The position numbers and the translations under genes are program-made. Source: an uncultured Polaribacter sp. (lineage in GTDB: Bacteria; Bacteroidota; Bacteroidia; Flavobacteriales; Flavobacteriaceae). Taken from it: 64,000 nucleotides of DNA. Below, piece after piece: positions 14,503-23,462 of this stretch (positions are counted from its first letter, which is position 1; each line of letters starts with the position of its first letter). The DNA lies in NCBI GenBank assembly GCA_943846595.1, contig OX044355.1, positions 930,001 to 994,000 of the forward strand, written 5' to 3'. The notes beneath the pieces were generated by a model. The model saw only the letters and a program-made list of their open reading frames with translations. It was not told where the DNA came from and searched no databases.

Positions 14503-15726
14503 TTAAAAATAGACCTCCTTTTCTAATTCCTTTTTGGCTCTCTTTACGATCACTTTTGTTTGATCTCCTTTTTTGTATAAAGACAAAGCCCGCATATAAC
14601 TCATCATATCTACCACCAAGCTATCTCCTAATTGAATGACAATATCTCCTTTTTGAAGCCCTGCTTTTTGTGCTGGTTTGTCCGCTGAAATACCATCAAT
14701 ACGCATTCCTTTTCCATCAAACAAATAATCTGGAATCACGCCAAGGCCAACCTTGAATCGCGGTGTTTCTTCACTTTCATTTTTTGTTTTTCTGAAACGA
14801 AGTTTCCCATTGTTGTCCAAGTCAGAAATAATGGCAAATAAGTATTTTCCAATCGTTTCCATTCCGTTGTAGTTGAGCTTTTCTGCATCATCTCCGGGTT
14901 TGTGATAATCTTCGTGTTGTCCCGTAAAAAAATGTAAAACGGGAATGTCCGCCAAGTAAAAACTGGTATGGTCGCTTGGTCCCACACCCGATTCGCGTTG
15001 TACTAGGTTAAAATGGTCATTATGCGCTTTTAAAACTTGTTTAAAAATCGGAGAGGTTCCTGTTCCATAGACCGCCAACGTGCTGTCTTTTTTTAAGCGT
15101 CCCACCATGTCCATATTTATCATATAAGATACTTTTTTGATATCCAAAGTTGGGTTTTTCACAAAATAATTTGAACCTAATAATCCCATTTCTTCGCCAG
15201 AAAAGGCTATAAATAAATAATTGTTTCGGGTATTTTTAGTTTTCAATTTTGCCGCAAGATCTAACATAACGGCAACACCAGAGGCATTGTCGTCTGCACC
15301 ATTGTGAATGGCTTTTAGAGTGTCTCTGTATAAAGAGCCTTCACCACCAAAACCTAAATGATCGTAATGTGCTCCTATAATAACCGTGTTTTCTGCATTG
15401 TTATCTATAAAACCGAGTACATTATTTCCCGTAATTGTACCATCTCCATTCACATCAAATTTCACGTCCTCATGCGGATTCGTTTTTGGCAAAAAGGTGA
15501 ATGCTTGTAAAAAACCCTGGGTTCCTTTTGGAGACAACTCCAATTCTTTAAATCGGTTTTGAATGTATTTTGCCGCTTTTTTTTCACCTCTAGTGCCCGT
15601 TTGTCTTCCTTCCAATTCTTCAGAAGCTAAATAAGTAACGTCTTCTTGGATTCGGGTTTCTTGATGAGTTTCTGGTTTACAGGAAATTAAAAAAGACAAA
15701 AAGATTAAAAATAGGAGGTTTCTCAT
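14503..15726 (-). CDS. M28 family metallopeptidase with C-terminal PDZ domain, lipoprotein
   Basis: The ATG at 15726 is chosen because it begins a lipoprotein signal (LLFLIFLSFLISCKPE, Cys16); a longer frame to 15801 would bury it. The protein of 407 residues has an N-terminal protease-associated region and an M28 di-zinc catalytic core. Visible ligands are IIGAHYDHLGF (His, Asp), HNGADDNASGVAVMLDLAA (Asp-Asp pair) and FIAFSGEEMGLLGS (Glu-Glu); GPSDHTSFYLADIPVLHFF is the late histidine region. A PDZ domain ends the protein (GKGMRIDGISADKPAQKAGL onward). It is probably an envelope aminopeptidase. It is divergent from the PD40 lipoprotein gene with 44 bp between starts. Confidence 0.92.
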   Translation of the reverse strand: MRNLLFLIFLSFLISCKPETHQETRIQEDVTYLASEELEGRQTGTRGEKKAAKYIQNRFKELELSPKGTQGFLQAFTFLPKTNPHEDVKFDVNGDGTITGNNVLGFIDNNAENTVIIGAHYDHLGFGGEGSLYRDTLKAIHNGADDNASGVAVMLDLAAKLKTKNTRNNYLFIAFSGEEMGLLGSNYFVKNPTLDIKKVSYMINMDMVGRLKKDSTLAVYGTGTSPIFKQVLKAHNDHFNLVQRESGVGPSDHTSFYLADIPVLHFFTGQHEDYHKPGDDAEKLNYNGMETIGKYLFAIISDLDNNGKLRFRKTKNESEETPRFKVGLGVIPDYLFDGKGMRIDGISADKPAQKAGLQKGDIVIQLGDSLVVDMMSYMRALSLYKKGDQTKVIVKRAKKELEKEVYF

Positions 15727-15738
15727 GATGATAAATAT

Positions 15739-15746
15739 TATTTTCG
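15739..15746 (+). promoter_or_regulatory. TAnnTTCG promoter-like element facing the PD40 gene
   Basis: TATTTTCG lies 24 bp before the ATG at 15771. It differs from the standard TAnnTTTG by one base. Its last bases form half of the palindrome TTCGCGAA (15743-15750), which it shares with the opposing element. Confidence 0.3.
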
Positions 15747-15754
15747 CGAAGTTA
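15747..15754 (-). promoter_or_regulatory. TAnnTTCG promoter-like element facing the M28 peptidase gene
   Basis: On the minus strand this reads TAACTTCG, 20 bp before the start at 15726. It abuts the plus-strand element head to head at the centre of TTCGCGAA, so only one of the two divergent genes could be initiated at a time. Confidence 0.3.
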
Positions 15755-15770
15755 ATTAATAAATAAGAAA

Positions 15771-16868
15771 ATGAAAATTGTTTCCCTATTTGTATTTGCA
15801 TTGATGCTGATGTCGTGTAAAAATGAAAAAAAAAGAACCTTTCCAGCTTCTGTTGATAAAGTTGCGGCTGATAATTCTCTAATTTATCCAGAAGAAGGGC
15901 ATTTTAAAAGTTTACGACAAGTAACTTTTGGAGGTGATAATGCAGAAGCTTATTGGAGTTTTGATGACCAACAATTGGTATTTCAATCCAATAACAAAGC
16001 GTGGAATGTAAGTTGTGATCAAATGTTTTTAATGAATGCAGATGCGACTTTTAAGACACAAATGCCCCCCATGATTTCCACAGGAAAAGGACGTACTACC
16101 TGTGCCTATTTCTTGCCAGATAACAAACATATTATTTATGCATCTACGCATTTGGTGGACGACAATTGTCCAGAGGTTCCCTTGCGTAAAAACGGCAAAT
16201 ACATTTGGCCAGTGTATGATAGTTTTGACATTTTTGTGGCCGATTTAGAAGGTAATATCGTACAACAATTAACCAACGAAAAGGGCTATGATGCAGAACC
16301 TACGGTGTCGCCTAAAGGAGATAAAATTGTATTTACATCGACCAGAAGTGGCGATTTAGAATTGTACACCATGAATATTGATGGAACTGATGTGCAGCAA
16401 ATTACCGATGAATTGGGCTATGATGGAGGTGCTTTTTTCTCACCAGACGGAACAAAAATCATTTTCCGTTCTTCAAGACCAAAAACACCAGAAGCCATCA
16501 AAGCCTATAAAGATTTGTTGGCAGAAGGTCTCGTGGAGCCCACAGAAATGGAGCTGTTTATTTGTAATGCAGACGGTTCTGAACTTCGTCAGCTAACCGA
16601 TTTAGGAAATGCAAATTGGAGTCCATTTTTCCATCCATCTGGGAAGAAAATTTTATTTTCCTCTAATTTTGAAGCTGAAAGAGGGTTTCCTTTCAACTTA
16701 TACCTGATTGATATTGATGGGAAAAACTTAGAAAGAGTAACCCATGGAGAAACTTTTGATGCGTTTCCTGTGTTTTCTAACGATGGTAAAAAATTGGCTT
16801 TTTCATCCAATAGAAATAATGGAGGAGGCCGTGATACCAACCTATTTATTGCAGAATGGCAAGATTAA
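15771..16868 (+). CDS. TolB-like PD40 beta-propeller lipoprotein
   Basis: The 365-residue protein starts with a lipoprotein signal (FVFALMLMSCKNEKK, Cys16). The rest is made of WD40-like PD40 repeats with the recurring 'sPdGkkIvFsS-R' pattern: VSPKGDKIVFTSTRSGD, FSPDGTKIIFRSSRP, HPSGKKILFSSNF and FSNDGKKLAFSSNRN. These correspond to the TolB/DPP-IV N-terminal propeller. No peptidase domain follows, so it is probably a binding or scaffold protein on an envelope membrane rather than an enzyme. It is not TolB itself: no tol/pal genes are near and the N-terminal TolB domain is absent. It is divergent from the M28 peptidase, which hints at a shared role in peptide handling. Confidence 0.88.
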   Translation: MKIVSLFVFALMLMSCKNEKKRTFPASVDKVAADNSLIYPEEGHFKSLRQVTFGGDNAEAYWSFDDQQLVFQSNNKAWNVSCDQMFLMNADATFKTQMPPMISTGKGRTTCAYFLPDNKHIIYASTHLVDDNCPEVPLRKNGKYIWPVYDSFDIFVADLEGNIVQQLTNEKGYDAEPTVSPKGDKIVFTSTRSGDLELYTMNIDGTDVQQITDELGYDGGAFFSPDGTKIIFRSSRPKTPEAIKAYKDLLAEGLVEPTEMELFICNADGSELRQLTDLGNANWSPFFHPSGKKILFSSNFEAERGFPFNLYLIDIDGKNLERVTHGETFDAFPVFSNDGKKLAFSSNRNNGGGRDTNLFIAEWQD

Positions 16869-16966
16869 AATCGCAGTAGCACTCTCTATTTTTATTAAAG
16901 ATTTTAGAAAAGAATTTTTAAGGCGGCAAGTTTGTTGTATTGCAATTTTTTTAAACCCAAAACAAC

Positions 16967-16974
16967 TATCTTTG
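16967..16974 (+). promoter_or_regulatory. Putative -7 element (TATCTTTG) of lepA
   Basis: TATCTTTG is an exact TAnnTTTG, 27 bp before the lepA ATG. The nearest TTG upstream (16940-16942) is 24 bp away, slightly wider than the usual 19-20. Confidence 0.5.
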
Positions 16975-17001
16975 CAGCTTTAAAGAACTCAAATTTAACA
17001 A

Positions 17002-18798
17002 ATGAAGAACATTCGAAACTTTTGCATTATCGCACACATTGATCATGGTAAAAGTACATTAGCAGATAGATTGTTAGATTATACTGGCGCAGTTACCGAT
17101 CGAGAAAAGAAAGCACAGTTATTAGACAGTATGGATTTGGAGCGTGAACGTGGAATTACCATTAAGTCGCATGCCATCCAAATGGATTATATTCATAATG
17201 GAGAACCCTTTGTTTTGAATTTAATTGACACTCCAGGACACGTAGATTTCTCTTACGAAGTTTCTCGCTCTATTGCTGCCTGTGAAGGGGCATTGCTTAT
17301 TGTAGATGCAGCGCAGAGTATTCAAGCACAAACCATTTCGAACTTGTACTTGGCTTTAGAAAATGATTTAGAAATTATTCCTGTTTTAAATAAAGTAGAT
17401 TTACCTTCTGCAAATCCAGAAGAAGTAACGGATGATATTGTAGACCTATTAGGCTGCGATCCAGAAGATGTGATTCATGCCAGTGGAAAAACAGGTTTTG
17501 GTGTTGATAATATTATTCAGGCAATTATAGATCGCATTCCAGCTCCAGAAGGAGATGTTGATGCTCCATTACAAGCTTTAATTTTTGATTCTGTTTACAA
17601 TTCCTACAGGGGTATTGAAACCTATTTTAGGGTGTTAAACGGAGAAATTAAAAAAGGACAGCGCATTAAGTTCATGGCAACCAATAATGAGTATTTTGCC
17701 GATGAGGTAGGGACTCTAAAACTAGAACAAGTTGTCAGAAAATCTGTAAAAGCAGGAGATGTTGGGTATCTAATTACAGGAATTAAAACGGCAAAAGAAG
17801 TAAAAGTAGGCGATACCATTACAGATGCTGTCAATCCAACAACAGAAATTATAGACGGTTTTGAAGATGTAAAACCAATGGTTTTTGCAGGTATTTACCC
17901 TGTAGATACAGAAGATTATGAAGAATTGCGTTACTCGATGGAGAAATTGCAATTGAATGACGCTTCTTTGGTTTTCCAACCAGAAAGTTCTGCCGCCTTA
18001 GGCTTTGGTTTTCGATGTGGTTTTTTAGGAATGTTGCACATGGAAATTATTCAAGAACGTTTGGAACGTGAATTTAACATGACGGTAATTACAACAGTTC
18101 CCAACGTTTCTTACCATGCGTATACCAAAAAGAATCCGGATGAAATGATTCTTTTAAACAATCCAACAGACTTGCCAGATCCTTCTCGATTAGATCGAGT
18201 AGAGGAGCCCTTTATCAAAGCGTCTATTATTACAAAATCAGATTTTGTGGGACAAGTTATGAGTTTGTGTATCGAAAAACGGGGAGAAATTACCAATCAA
18301 ACTTACCTAACAACAGAGCGTGTAGAACTCACCTTTGATATGCCCTTGGCAGAAATTGTCTTCGATTTTTACGATCGATTGAAAACAGTTTCCAAAGGGT
18401 ACGCTTCTTTCGATTATTCTCCTATTGGGATGAGAGGATCAAAATTAGTTCGTGTAGACATTCTTTTAAATGGATCTCCGGTAGATGCCCTCTCTGCATT
18501 ATTACATGCAGACAATGCCTACTCAATTGGAAAAAAAATAGTTGAGAAATTGAAGCAATTAATACCAAGACAACAATTTGATATTCCAATTCAGGCGGCC
18601 ATTGGTGCCAAAATTATAGCAAGAGAAACCACCAAGGCATTGCGTAAAGATGTGACTGCAAAATGTTATGGAGGAGATATTTCTCGAAAACGAAAGTTAT
18701 TGGAAAAGCAGAAAAAAGGGAAGAAAAGAATGCGTCAAGTAGGAAATGTAGAAATTCCTCAAGAAGCATTTATGGCCGTTTTAAAGTTGAATGATTAA
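17002..18798 (+). CDS. lepA: Elongation factor 4 (LepA), ribosome back-translocating GTPase
   Basis: LepA is a highly conserved translational GTPase acting on stalled or mis-translocated ribosomes. The 598-residue length is standard. GTPase motifs are present: G1 [15 protein letters not shown] (residues about 11-25), effector-region [12 protein letters not shown]3 [11 protein letters not shown] and G4 [11 protein letters not shown]. The diagnostic C-terminal domain ends [20 protein letters not shown], followed by [16 protein letters not shown]. It is monocistronic: an own promoter upstream and a strong terminator 26 bp after the stop codon. Confidence 0.98.
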   Translation: MKNIRNFCIIAHIDHGKSTLADRLLDYTGAVTDREKKAQLLDSMDLERERGITIKSHAIQMDYIHNGEPFVLNLIDTPGHVDFSYEVSRSIAACEGALLIVDAAQSIQAQTISNLYLALENDLEIIPVLNKVDLPSANPEEVTDDIVDLLGCDPEDVIHASGKTGFGVDNIIQAIIDRIPAPEGDVDAPLQALIFDSVYNSYRGIETYFRVLNGEIKKGQRIKFMATNNEYFADEVGTLKLEQVVRKSVKAGDVGYLITGIKTAKEVKVGDTITDAVNPTTEIIDGFEDVKPMVFAGIYPVDTEDYEELRYSMEKLQLNDASLVFQPESSAALGFGFRCGFLGMLHMEIIQERLEREFNMTVITTVPNVSYHAYTKKNPDEMILLNNPTDLPDPSRLDRVEEPFIKASIITKSDFVGQVMSLCIEKRGEITNQTYLTTERVELTFDMPLAEIVFDFYDRLKTVSKGYASFDYSPIGMRGSKLVRVDILLNGSPVDALSALLHADNAYSIGKKIVEKLKQLIPRQQFDIPIQAAIGAKIIARETTKALRKDVTAKCYGGDISRKRKLLEKQKKGKKRMRQVGNVEIPQEAFMAVLKLND

Positions 18799-18823
18799 TG
18801 CATTTTGCAACTCAATATGCCTA

Positions 18824-18869
18824 AAAACAAAACCTCCTTTCTGAGTCTTCAGAAAGGAGGTTTTGTTTT
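18824..18869. terminator. Strong bidirectional terminator after lepA
   Basis: A perfect 20-bp inverted repeat (arms 18824-18843 and 18850-18869, core CCTCCTTTCTG/CAGAAAGGAGG) with a 6-base loop, flanked by A-rich and T-rich ends, so it can stop transcripts from lepA (+) and from the convergent T9SS gene (-). Confidence 0.92.
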
Positions 18870-18885
18870 ATGGATTTTTAAGGTG

Positions 18886-19914
18886 TTATAATTTGATGAA
18901 TTTACCCGTAAGATGCCTGTTTTCAGTAATAATAGAAATAAAATATAGCCCTTTAGGTAATTGAGCTACACTTCTAGCGGTTTCGTTGCCAGAAAATTTT
19001 AAAATTTCTTTCCCAGTAGTATCAGTTGTTACGATGCTTTTAGCCGTCAAATGCGCCTCCATAGGGATATTGAGAAAATCTCCAACAGGGTTTGGATTGA
19101 TTTTGATGTTGTTCAGAGCAAAATCGCTTTTAGGCATTCCTAACGAATTGCCGAGCCTACATTCATACGTAATTGTATCTTGATCAATGTTAAGTGAGGC
19201 AACAGAAACTTCAATTCTTAAACTTCTAAAAACAAGGTTGCCATTCGTATTGTTAAAGTAATTAAAAACGTTTATTGTTGCGGTTCCAACGTTTCCGAAT
19301 ACAGAATACGCTAAGTCAATACTTTGCACACTTTTCATTCGAGTTACTCCTCCACTAAAGGCTCCTTGTCCAAGGTCATTGGTTGAAAGTGTTCCATGGG
19401 CATCCATCGATGTTTCAATATCGCCGCTAAATGTTCTAGTGTAGGTAGTGCCGTCTGAGATATAGGAGTAACTTCCACTAAGGTCATCAGTCGTTGCGCT
19501 ATCCTCGTAATTGGATGGGTAGGAGCCTAAAAGCGCATTGTTTGTGTCATAATTCAAAGTCAAACCCGTCATTGATAATCCTGTGATTGAAACCGTATTA
19601 TCCGATGCTTTTATATACGATTTGCTTTCGTCATTGGTGCCTGTGTTAGTTGTCGTTATTACGAATGTGGTCCCTGAGTAGTTGGTAAGCTCTTCGGTAG
19701 TTGGGCTTGAATGAATGTCTATAGTGTTTCCTGTCTTTTCGAGACTGTTGAAATTCCAAACTAAGTTTTCTCCGGTTGCGCTTTGATCTATCGTTGCACT
19801 AGAGGTAACGATGGCGTAATTGGTTGCCGTTGTACTAAAAAAGTTGTTGATAGTGCTTTGGGCATAACTAATGCTGTTTAATAGTAGTAAAATAAATAGG
19901 AGTCCTAATTTCAT
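18886..19914 (-). CDS. T9SS-secreted protein with type A C-terminal sorting domain
   Basis: The 342-residue protein has a signal peptide (LLFILLLLNSISYAQ) and a Ser/Thr/Asn-rich beta-type body. The C-terminal domain of about 70 residues is recognised by type IX secretion: INPNPVGDFLNIPMEAHL opens the domain and LPKGLYFISIITENRHLTGKFIKL closes it. The PNP, LPKGLYFI and terminal lysine-rich patterns are the type A signature. T9SS moves such proteins across the outer membrane and usually attaches them to the surface. The body (residues 20-265) matches no family I know. It is convergent with lepA across a shared terminator. Confidence 0.88.
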   Translation of the reverse strand: MKLGLLFILLLLNSISYAQSTINNFFSTTATNYAIVTSSATIDQSATGENLVWNFNSLEKTGNTIDIHSSPTTEELTNYSGTTFVITTTNTGTNDESKSYIKASDNTVSITGLSMTGLTLNYDTNNALLGSYPSNYEDSATTDDLSGSYSYISDGTTYTRTFSGDIETSMDAHGTLSTNDLGQGAFSGGVTRMKSVQSIDLAYSVFGNVGTATINVFNYFNNTNGNLVFRSLRIEVSVASLNIDQDTITYECRLGNSLGMPKSDFALNNIKINPNPVGDFLNIPMEAHLTAKSIVTTDTTGKEILKFSGNETARSVAQLPKGLYFISIITENRHLTGKFIKL

Positions 19915-20312
19915 GGTTTTTTTTTTGAGTTAATAGTTTTATGGAATGAAAATTCCTTGATTTTGGGATAAAAATAAAGAGAAAAGACATTGGTTATTAT
20001 GTCAATAAATAAATGGGAGCATATTGGAATAAATGGGAGTATATTGGAATAAGTGGTTTATAATTTTAGTTATTTGGGGAATTAATTTTTAAAACATCAA
20101 GTTTTAATTTGAATGATATTAAATTCTTATTTCGGTTTTTGCACGAGATTATGGTAGGTGTTATTATTGTCAAATGAATTATTTCTTTTTAAATCATTGG
20201 AATTTAATCCTCAAAAGCATCAATAATTTATCCCTTTTTCAAAGAGGATCTCGTTTTAGTTTGATAAATTTACCCCACAGAGAATTTTTTTGTGGAATCT
20301 AAAAATGAGACA
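19915..20312. other. Long AT-rich intergenic region between divergent T9SS and asparaginase genes
   Basis: These 398 bp hold no reading frame that looks coding. The one structured element is the 20-bp tandem repeat at 20011-20056. A near-match to a -7 box (TAAATTTA) lies around 20265, about 45 bp before the asparaginase ATG. Both genes presumably have their promoters here. Confidence 0.6.
20011..20056. repeat. 20-bp tandem repeat, 2.3 copies
   Basis: The unit AAATGGGAGCATATTGGAAT (20011-20030) is repeated at 20031-20050 with one C-to-T change, then a partial third copy AAGTGG follows. It lies in the upstream region of the T9SS gene, about 100 bp from its start. Confidence 0.85.
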
Positions 20313-21344
20313 ATGACCAATAAGCCAAATATTTTGATTGTGTACACAGGGGGTACCATTGGGATGGTAAAGGACTACAAAACAAAGGCGCTAAAAGTTT
20401 TTGATTTCAGTCAAATCGTAGACAAAATTCCGGAGCTAAAACAATTAGATTGTCATATTGATAGTCTTTCCTTTGAAGATTTGATTGATTCTTCCAATAT
20501 GAATACCGACTATTACGTTCAAATTGCTGAGACCATTGAAGCAAACCATGAAAAATATGACGGTTTTGTAATTTTAACAGGATCGGATACCATGTCCTAT
20601 ATATCATCGGCCATAAGTTTTATGTTTGAAAATTTACAAAAACCCATTATTTTTACGGGATCACAATTGCCGATTGGAGATTTGCGAACTGATGCAAAAG
20701 AGAATTTGATTACTACCATTGAAATTGCCGCTGCAAGGAAAAATGGCAAACCGATAATTTCAGAAGTTGGGTTGTATTTTGAATACAAACTCTACAGAGC
20801 CAATAGAACGACAAAAATAAATGCCGCACAGTTTGAAGCGTTTACTTCTATGAATTATCCGCCATTGGCAGAAAGTGGCGTTCATTTAAATTTCAATGAA
20901 CCACTATTGCACTCTCAAAAGGATATTGCAGAAAAGTTAGTGGTTCGAAAAAAATTGGATACCAATATTGCCATTTTAAAATTATTTCCGGGCATCACAA
21001 AAAATGTTGTTGAAAGTATCCTCCAGATTCAAGATTTAAAAGGCATTGTTTTAGAAACCTATGGCGCTGGAAATGCACTAACCCAAGCATGGTTTCTCGA
21101 TTTATTAAAAACCTCTATACAGAATGGCATACAAATTGTGAATGTAACTCAATGTGTAGGAGGAAGTGTCATTTTAGGACATTATGAGACAAGTGTTGCA
21201 ATGAAAGAAATAGGTGTTGTCAATGGCAAAGATATCACCACAGAGAGTGCTATTGCAAAATTGATGTATTTGTTGGGCGAGAATTTAGGTGGAAAATCTT
21301 TTAAAAGACTCTTTGAAAGGTCTTTAAGAGGGGAGATTTCTTGA
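20313..21344 (+). CDS. ansA: Type I L-asparaginase
   Basis: This enzyme hydrolyses L-asparagine to aspartate and ammonia. The 343-residue cytoplasmic protein has both catalytic threonine motifs: ILIVYTGGTIGMVKD at the N-terminus (residues about 6-20) and GFVILTGSDTMSYISSAISF near residue 82. The GxxxLTGSDTM and TGSQLPIGDLRTDAKENL segments mark the type I (E. coli AnsA-like) group. A GTG at 20292 could add seven residues; I prefer the ATG at 20313 because it places the first motif at the usual distance. No signal peptide is present, consistent with a housekeeping cytoplasmic form. Its likely partner asnS lies 5.5 kb away and is not linked. Confidence 0.95.
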   Translation: MTNKPNILIVYTGGTIGMVKDYKTKALKVFDFSQIVDKIPELKQLDCHIDSLSFEDLIDSSNMNTDYYVQIAETIEANHEKYDGFVILTGSDTMSYISSAISFMFENLQKPIIFTGSQLPIGDLRTDAKENLITTIEIAAARKNGKPIISEVGLYFEYKLYRANRTTKINAAQFEAFTSMNYPPLAESGVHLNFNEPLLHSQKDIAEKLVVRKKLDTNIAILKLFPGITKNVVESILQIQDLKGIVLETYGAGNALTQAWFLDLLKTSIQNGIQIVNVTQCVGGSVILGHYETSVAMKEIGVVNGKDITTESAIAKLMYLLGENLGGKSFKRLFERSLRGEIS

Positions 21345-21612
21345 GAATTTAGCAAAATGGATGTATTTTTACAAAGGTGTTTTTTGTTACATAAAGATTA
21401 AAATGGTTTTTTCCCATTAATTCTTTATAAAAACCTTCCATTTTTTTTTAAATGCTCAACATTTTTTTGTTAATTGCCCCTTCAAAATAACGATTTGGTT
21501 AAAATTTTGATTTTTAAGTAAAAAGCCTTAAAAAGCAATTCAAAATTCGTTTTTTTAGAGTGAAAATTTATACCTTGAAACCCTTAACTATTAAAAAAAA
21601 ATTATAACACAG

Positions 21613-22335
21613 ATGAAAAAAGTAGTAAATTTCCTAACTGTAGCAGGATTTATGTTTTTTGGAGCGATTCAATCAACTTTTGCACAAGGAGCAGTCACAG
21701 AAGAAAAAACTTTTCACCAAGAATTAAAACAACGTTTTATTGAAGGTGACCCTCAATTTATGGGAATTGTATTAGTTGCCTTAATTTTAGGTTTGGCCAT
21801 TGCAATTGAAAGAATTATCTATTTAAACATGGCAACAACAAACACAAAAAAATTAGTAGCAAGTGTTGACGAAGCACTAAGTTCTGGTGGGGTAGAAGCT
21901 GCCAAAGAAGTTTGTAGAAATTCGAAAGGACCTGTGGCCTCTATCTTTTATCAAGGTTTAGACAGAGCAGATGAAGGAATTGATGCTGCTGAAAAAGCGG
22001 TAGTTTCCTATGGTGGTGTTCAAATGGGACAATTAGAGAAAAATGTTTCTTGGTTATCTTTATTCATCGCTTTAGCTCCAATGCTTGGTTTCATGGGAAC
22101 TGTAATTGGTATGATTAAAGCTTTTGATATGATTGCAATTGCAAATGACATCTCTCCAGGGGTAGTTGCTGTAGGTATTAAAGTAGCACTTTTAACAACG
22201 GTATTTGGATTGGTAGTTGCGATTATCTTACAAATTTTTTATAATTACATTGTATCTAAAATCGATAGTATCGTGAACAATATGGAAGACGCTTCGATTT
22301 CTTTAATCGATTTGTTAGTAAAACATAAAAAATAA
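21613..22335 (+). CDS. exbB: MotA/TolQ/ExbB proton channel family protein
   Basis: ExbB forms the pentameric inner-membrane channel that, with ExbD and TonB, uses the proton gradient to energise outer-membrane transporters. The 240-residue protein has an extra N-terminal signal-like helix ending in AIQSTFAQG, as Bacteroidota ExbB proteins do. Three transmembrane helices follow (FMGIVLVALILGLAIAIERI; WLSLFIALAPMLGFMGTVIGM; VALLTTVFGLVVAIILQIFY). The LAPMLGFMGTVIGMIKAF stretch is the family core. It is the first of four genes (exbB, 4-helix protein, exbD, exbD), preceded by 268 bp of AT-rich DNA without a clear promoter match. Confidence 0.94.
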   Translation: MKKVVNFLTVAGFMFFGAIQSTFAQGAVTEEKTFHQELKQRFIEGDPQFMGIVLVALILGLAIAIERIIYLNMATTNTKKLVASVDEALSSGGVEAAKEVCRNSKGPVASIFYQGLDRADEGIDAAEKAVVSYGGVQMGQLEKNVSWLSLFIALAPMLGFMGTVIGMIKAFDMIAIANDISPGVVAVGIKVALLTTVFGLVVAIILQIFYNYIVSKIDSIVNNMEDASISLIDLLVKHKK

Positions 22336-22343
22336 TTATCATT

Positions 22344-22814
22344 ATGAAAGATAATAATTTAGCAAAATATTTAAGCATTTTCGTAGCCATTGTAGCGCTT
22401 GTAGGTGCCATTCTTTTCATAAGAGTTTTTATGCAAGATGTGGATGCTTTAGAGAGTGATGCAATGATTCAAGCAAGTGTAGTAGATCCAATCGTTTTCT
22501 TTTCGGCGGGTTTATTATATGCAGCTGTAGTAATTGCAATTGTGCTTTCACTATGGAGTGTGATAAAGAATCCTCAAAATCTTAAGAAGATCGGCATAGG
22601 ATTAGGACTTTTAGCTGTTGTTTTGGCAGTTTCTTATTCAATAGCAGACAGCAATGCAGTACTTGATACACAAGGACAAGTTTTAGAAGGCGGTGACGCA
22701 GGTACAGCGACCAACCAATGGGTTGGAACAGGTATCTGGTTCAGCATGGCTTTAGGTTTGGTAGCTAGTTTGTTTTTTGTATACGACCTCTTTAAAGGAT
22801 TAATAAAATCATAA
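22344..22814 (+). CDS. Four-helix membrane protein in the Exb cluster
   Basis: The 156-residue protein has four hydrophobic helices: LSIFVAIVALVGAILFIRVF, DPIVFFSAGLLYAAVVIAIV, IGIGLGLLAVVLAVSYSIAD and GIWFSMALGLVASLFFVYDL. It also has an external loop with GQVLEGGDAGTATNQWVGTG. I do not recognise a named domain, but a protein of this type between exbB and the first exbD recurs in Flavobacteriia as I recall them. Gaps of 8 and 3 bp to its neighbours indicate one transcript. A role as an accessory subunit of the ExbBD motor is inferred only from context. Confidence 0.82.
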   Translation: MKDNNLAKYLSIFVAIVALVGAILFIRVFMQDVDALESDAMIQASVVDPIVFFSAGLLYAAVVIAIVLSLWSVIKNPQNLKKIGIGLGLLAVVLAVSYSIADSNAVLDTQGQVLEGGDAGTATNQWVGTGIWFSMALGLVASLFFVYDLFKGLIKS

Positions 22815-22817
22815 ATT

Positions 22818-23444
22818 ATGGCAAGAAGAGAGACTCCAGAAATTAATGCAGGCTCAATGGCAGATATTGCTTTCTTGTTATTAATCTTTTTCTTAGTAAC
22901 AACAACTATGAATGTGGACTCAGGGATTTCTAAGAAATTATCTGAAAAACCACCCGCAGATTATGTTCCTCCCGTTATTAAGGAGAGAAATATCTTTGAA
23001 GTGAACATTAACAGAAAGAATGAGCTTTTAGTAGAAGGCGAAAGAATGGATTTGAAAGAAATCAAAGATGCTGCTGTGAAGTTTATAGACAATGGTGGTG
23101 GTGAAGGAAAATTGGTAGATGGTGTATCTACTGGACCTTGTGACTATTGTAAAGGAGAGAAGAGTACTGCCTCTTCAGATCACCCAAACAAAGCCATTAT
23201 CTCTGTACAAAGTGATCGTGGAACGGAATATGGAACCTATATTGTTGTTCAAAACGAATTACTTCGTGCCTATACAGAACTAAGGAATAGATTATGCGAA
23301 GAGCGATATAACATGTCTTATACAGAGCTAGAAAATCTATACAAAGACGATATAAATAACTTGGAGCTAAAGAAAAAAGTGGAAGATATAAAAACAGCAT
23401 ATCCTCAAATTATTTCTGATGCAGAGCCAACATCGACAAACTAA
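22818..23444 (+). CDS. exbD: ExbD/TolR family biopolymer transport protein (long form)
   Basis: ExbD has one helix inserted in the ExbB pore and a periplasmic domain. Here the N-terminus carries the conserved NAGSMADIAFLLLIFFLVTTTM, in which the membrane aspartate (DIAF) is the proton-relay residue. The periplasmic part is longer than usual (208 residues in all) because of an insert around residues 95-125 containing GPCDYCKGEKS, a CxxC pair. This insert is typical of the flavobacterial 'first' ExbD as I remember it. The C-terminal region (ELRNRLCEERYNMSYTELEN) is helical. It lies 3 bp after the four-helix gene and 18 bp before the second exbD. Confidence 0.92.
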   Translation: MARRETPEINAGSMADIAFLLLIFFLVTTTMNVDSGISKKLSEKPPADYVPPVIKERNIFEVNINRKNELLVEGERMDLKEIKDAAVKFIDNGGGEGKLVDGVSTGPCDYCKGEKSTASSDHPNKAIISVQSDRGTEYGTYIVVQNELLRAYTELRNRLCEERYNMSYTELENLYKDDINNLELKKKVEDIKTAYPQIISDAEPTSTN

Positions 23445-23462
23445 TTTTAAAATTTAACAACT

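Noticed and set aside
20292-20312. GTG as the start of asparaginase, adding seven residues
   Set aside because: The ATG at 20313 places the TGGTIG motif at its usual distance from the N-terminus; the added residues are not conserved-looking.
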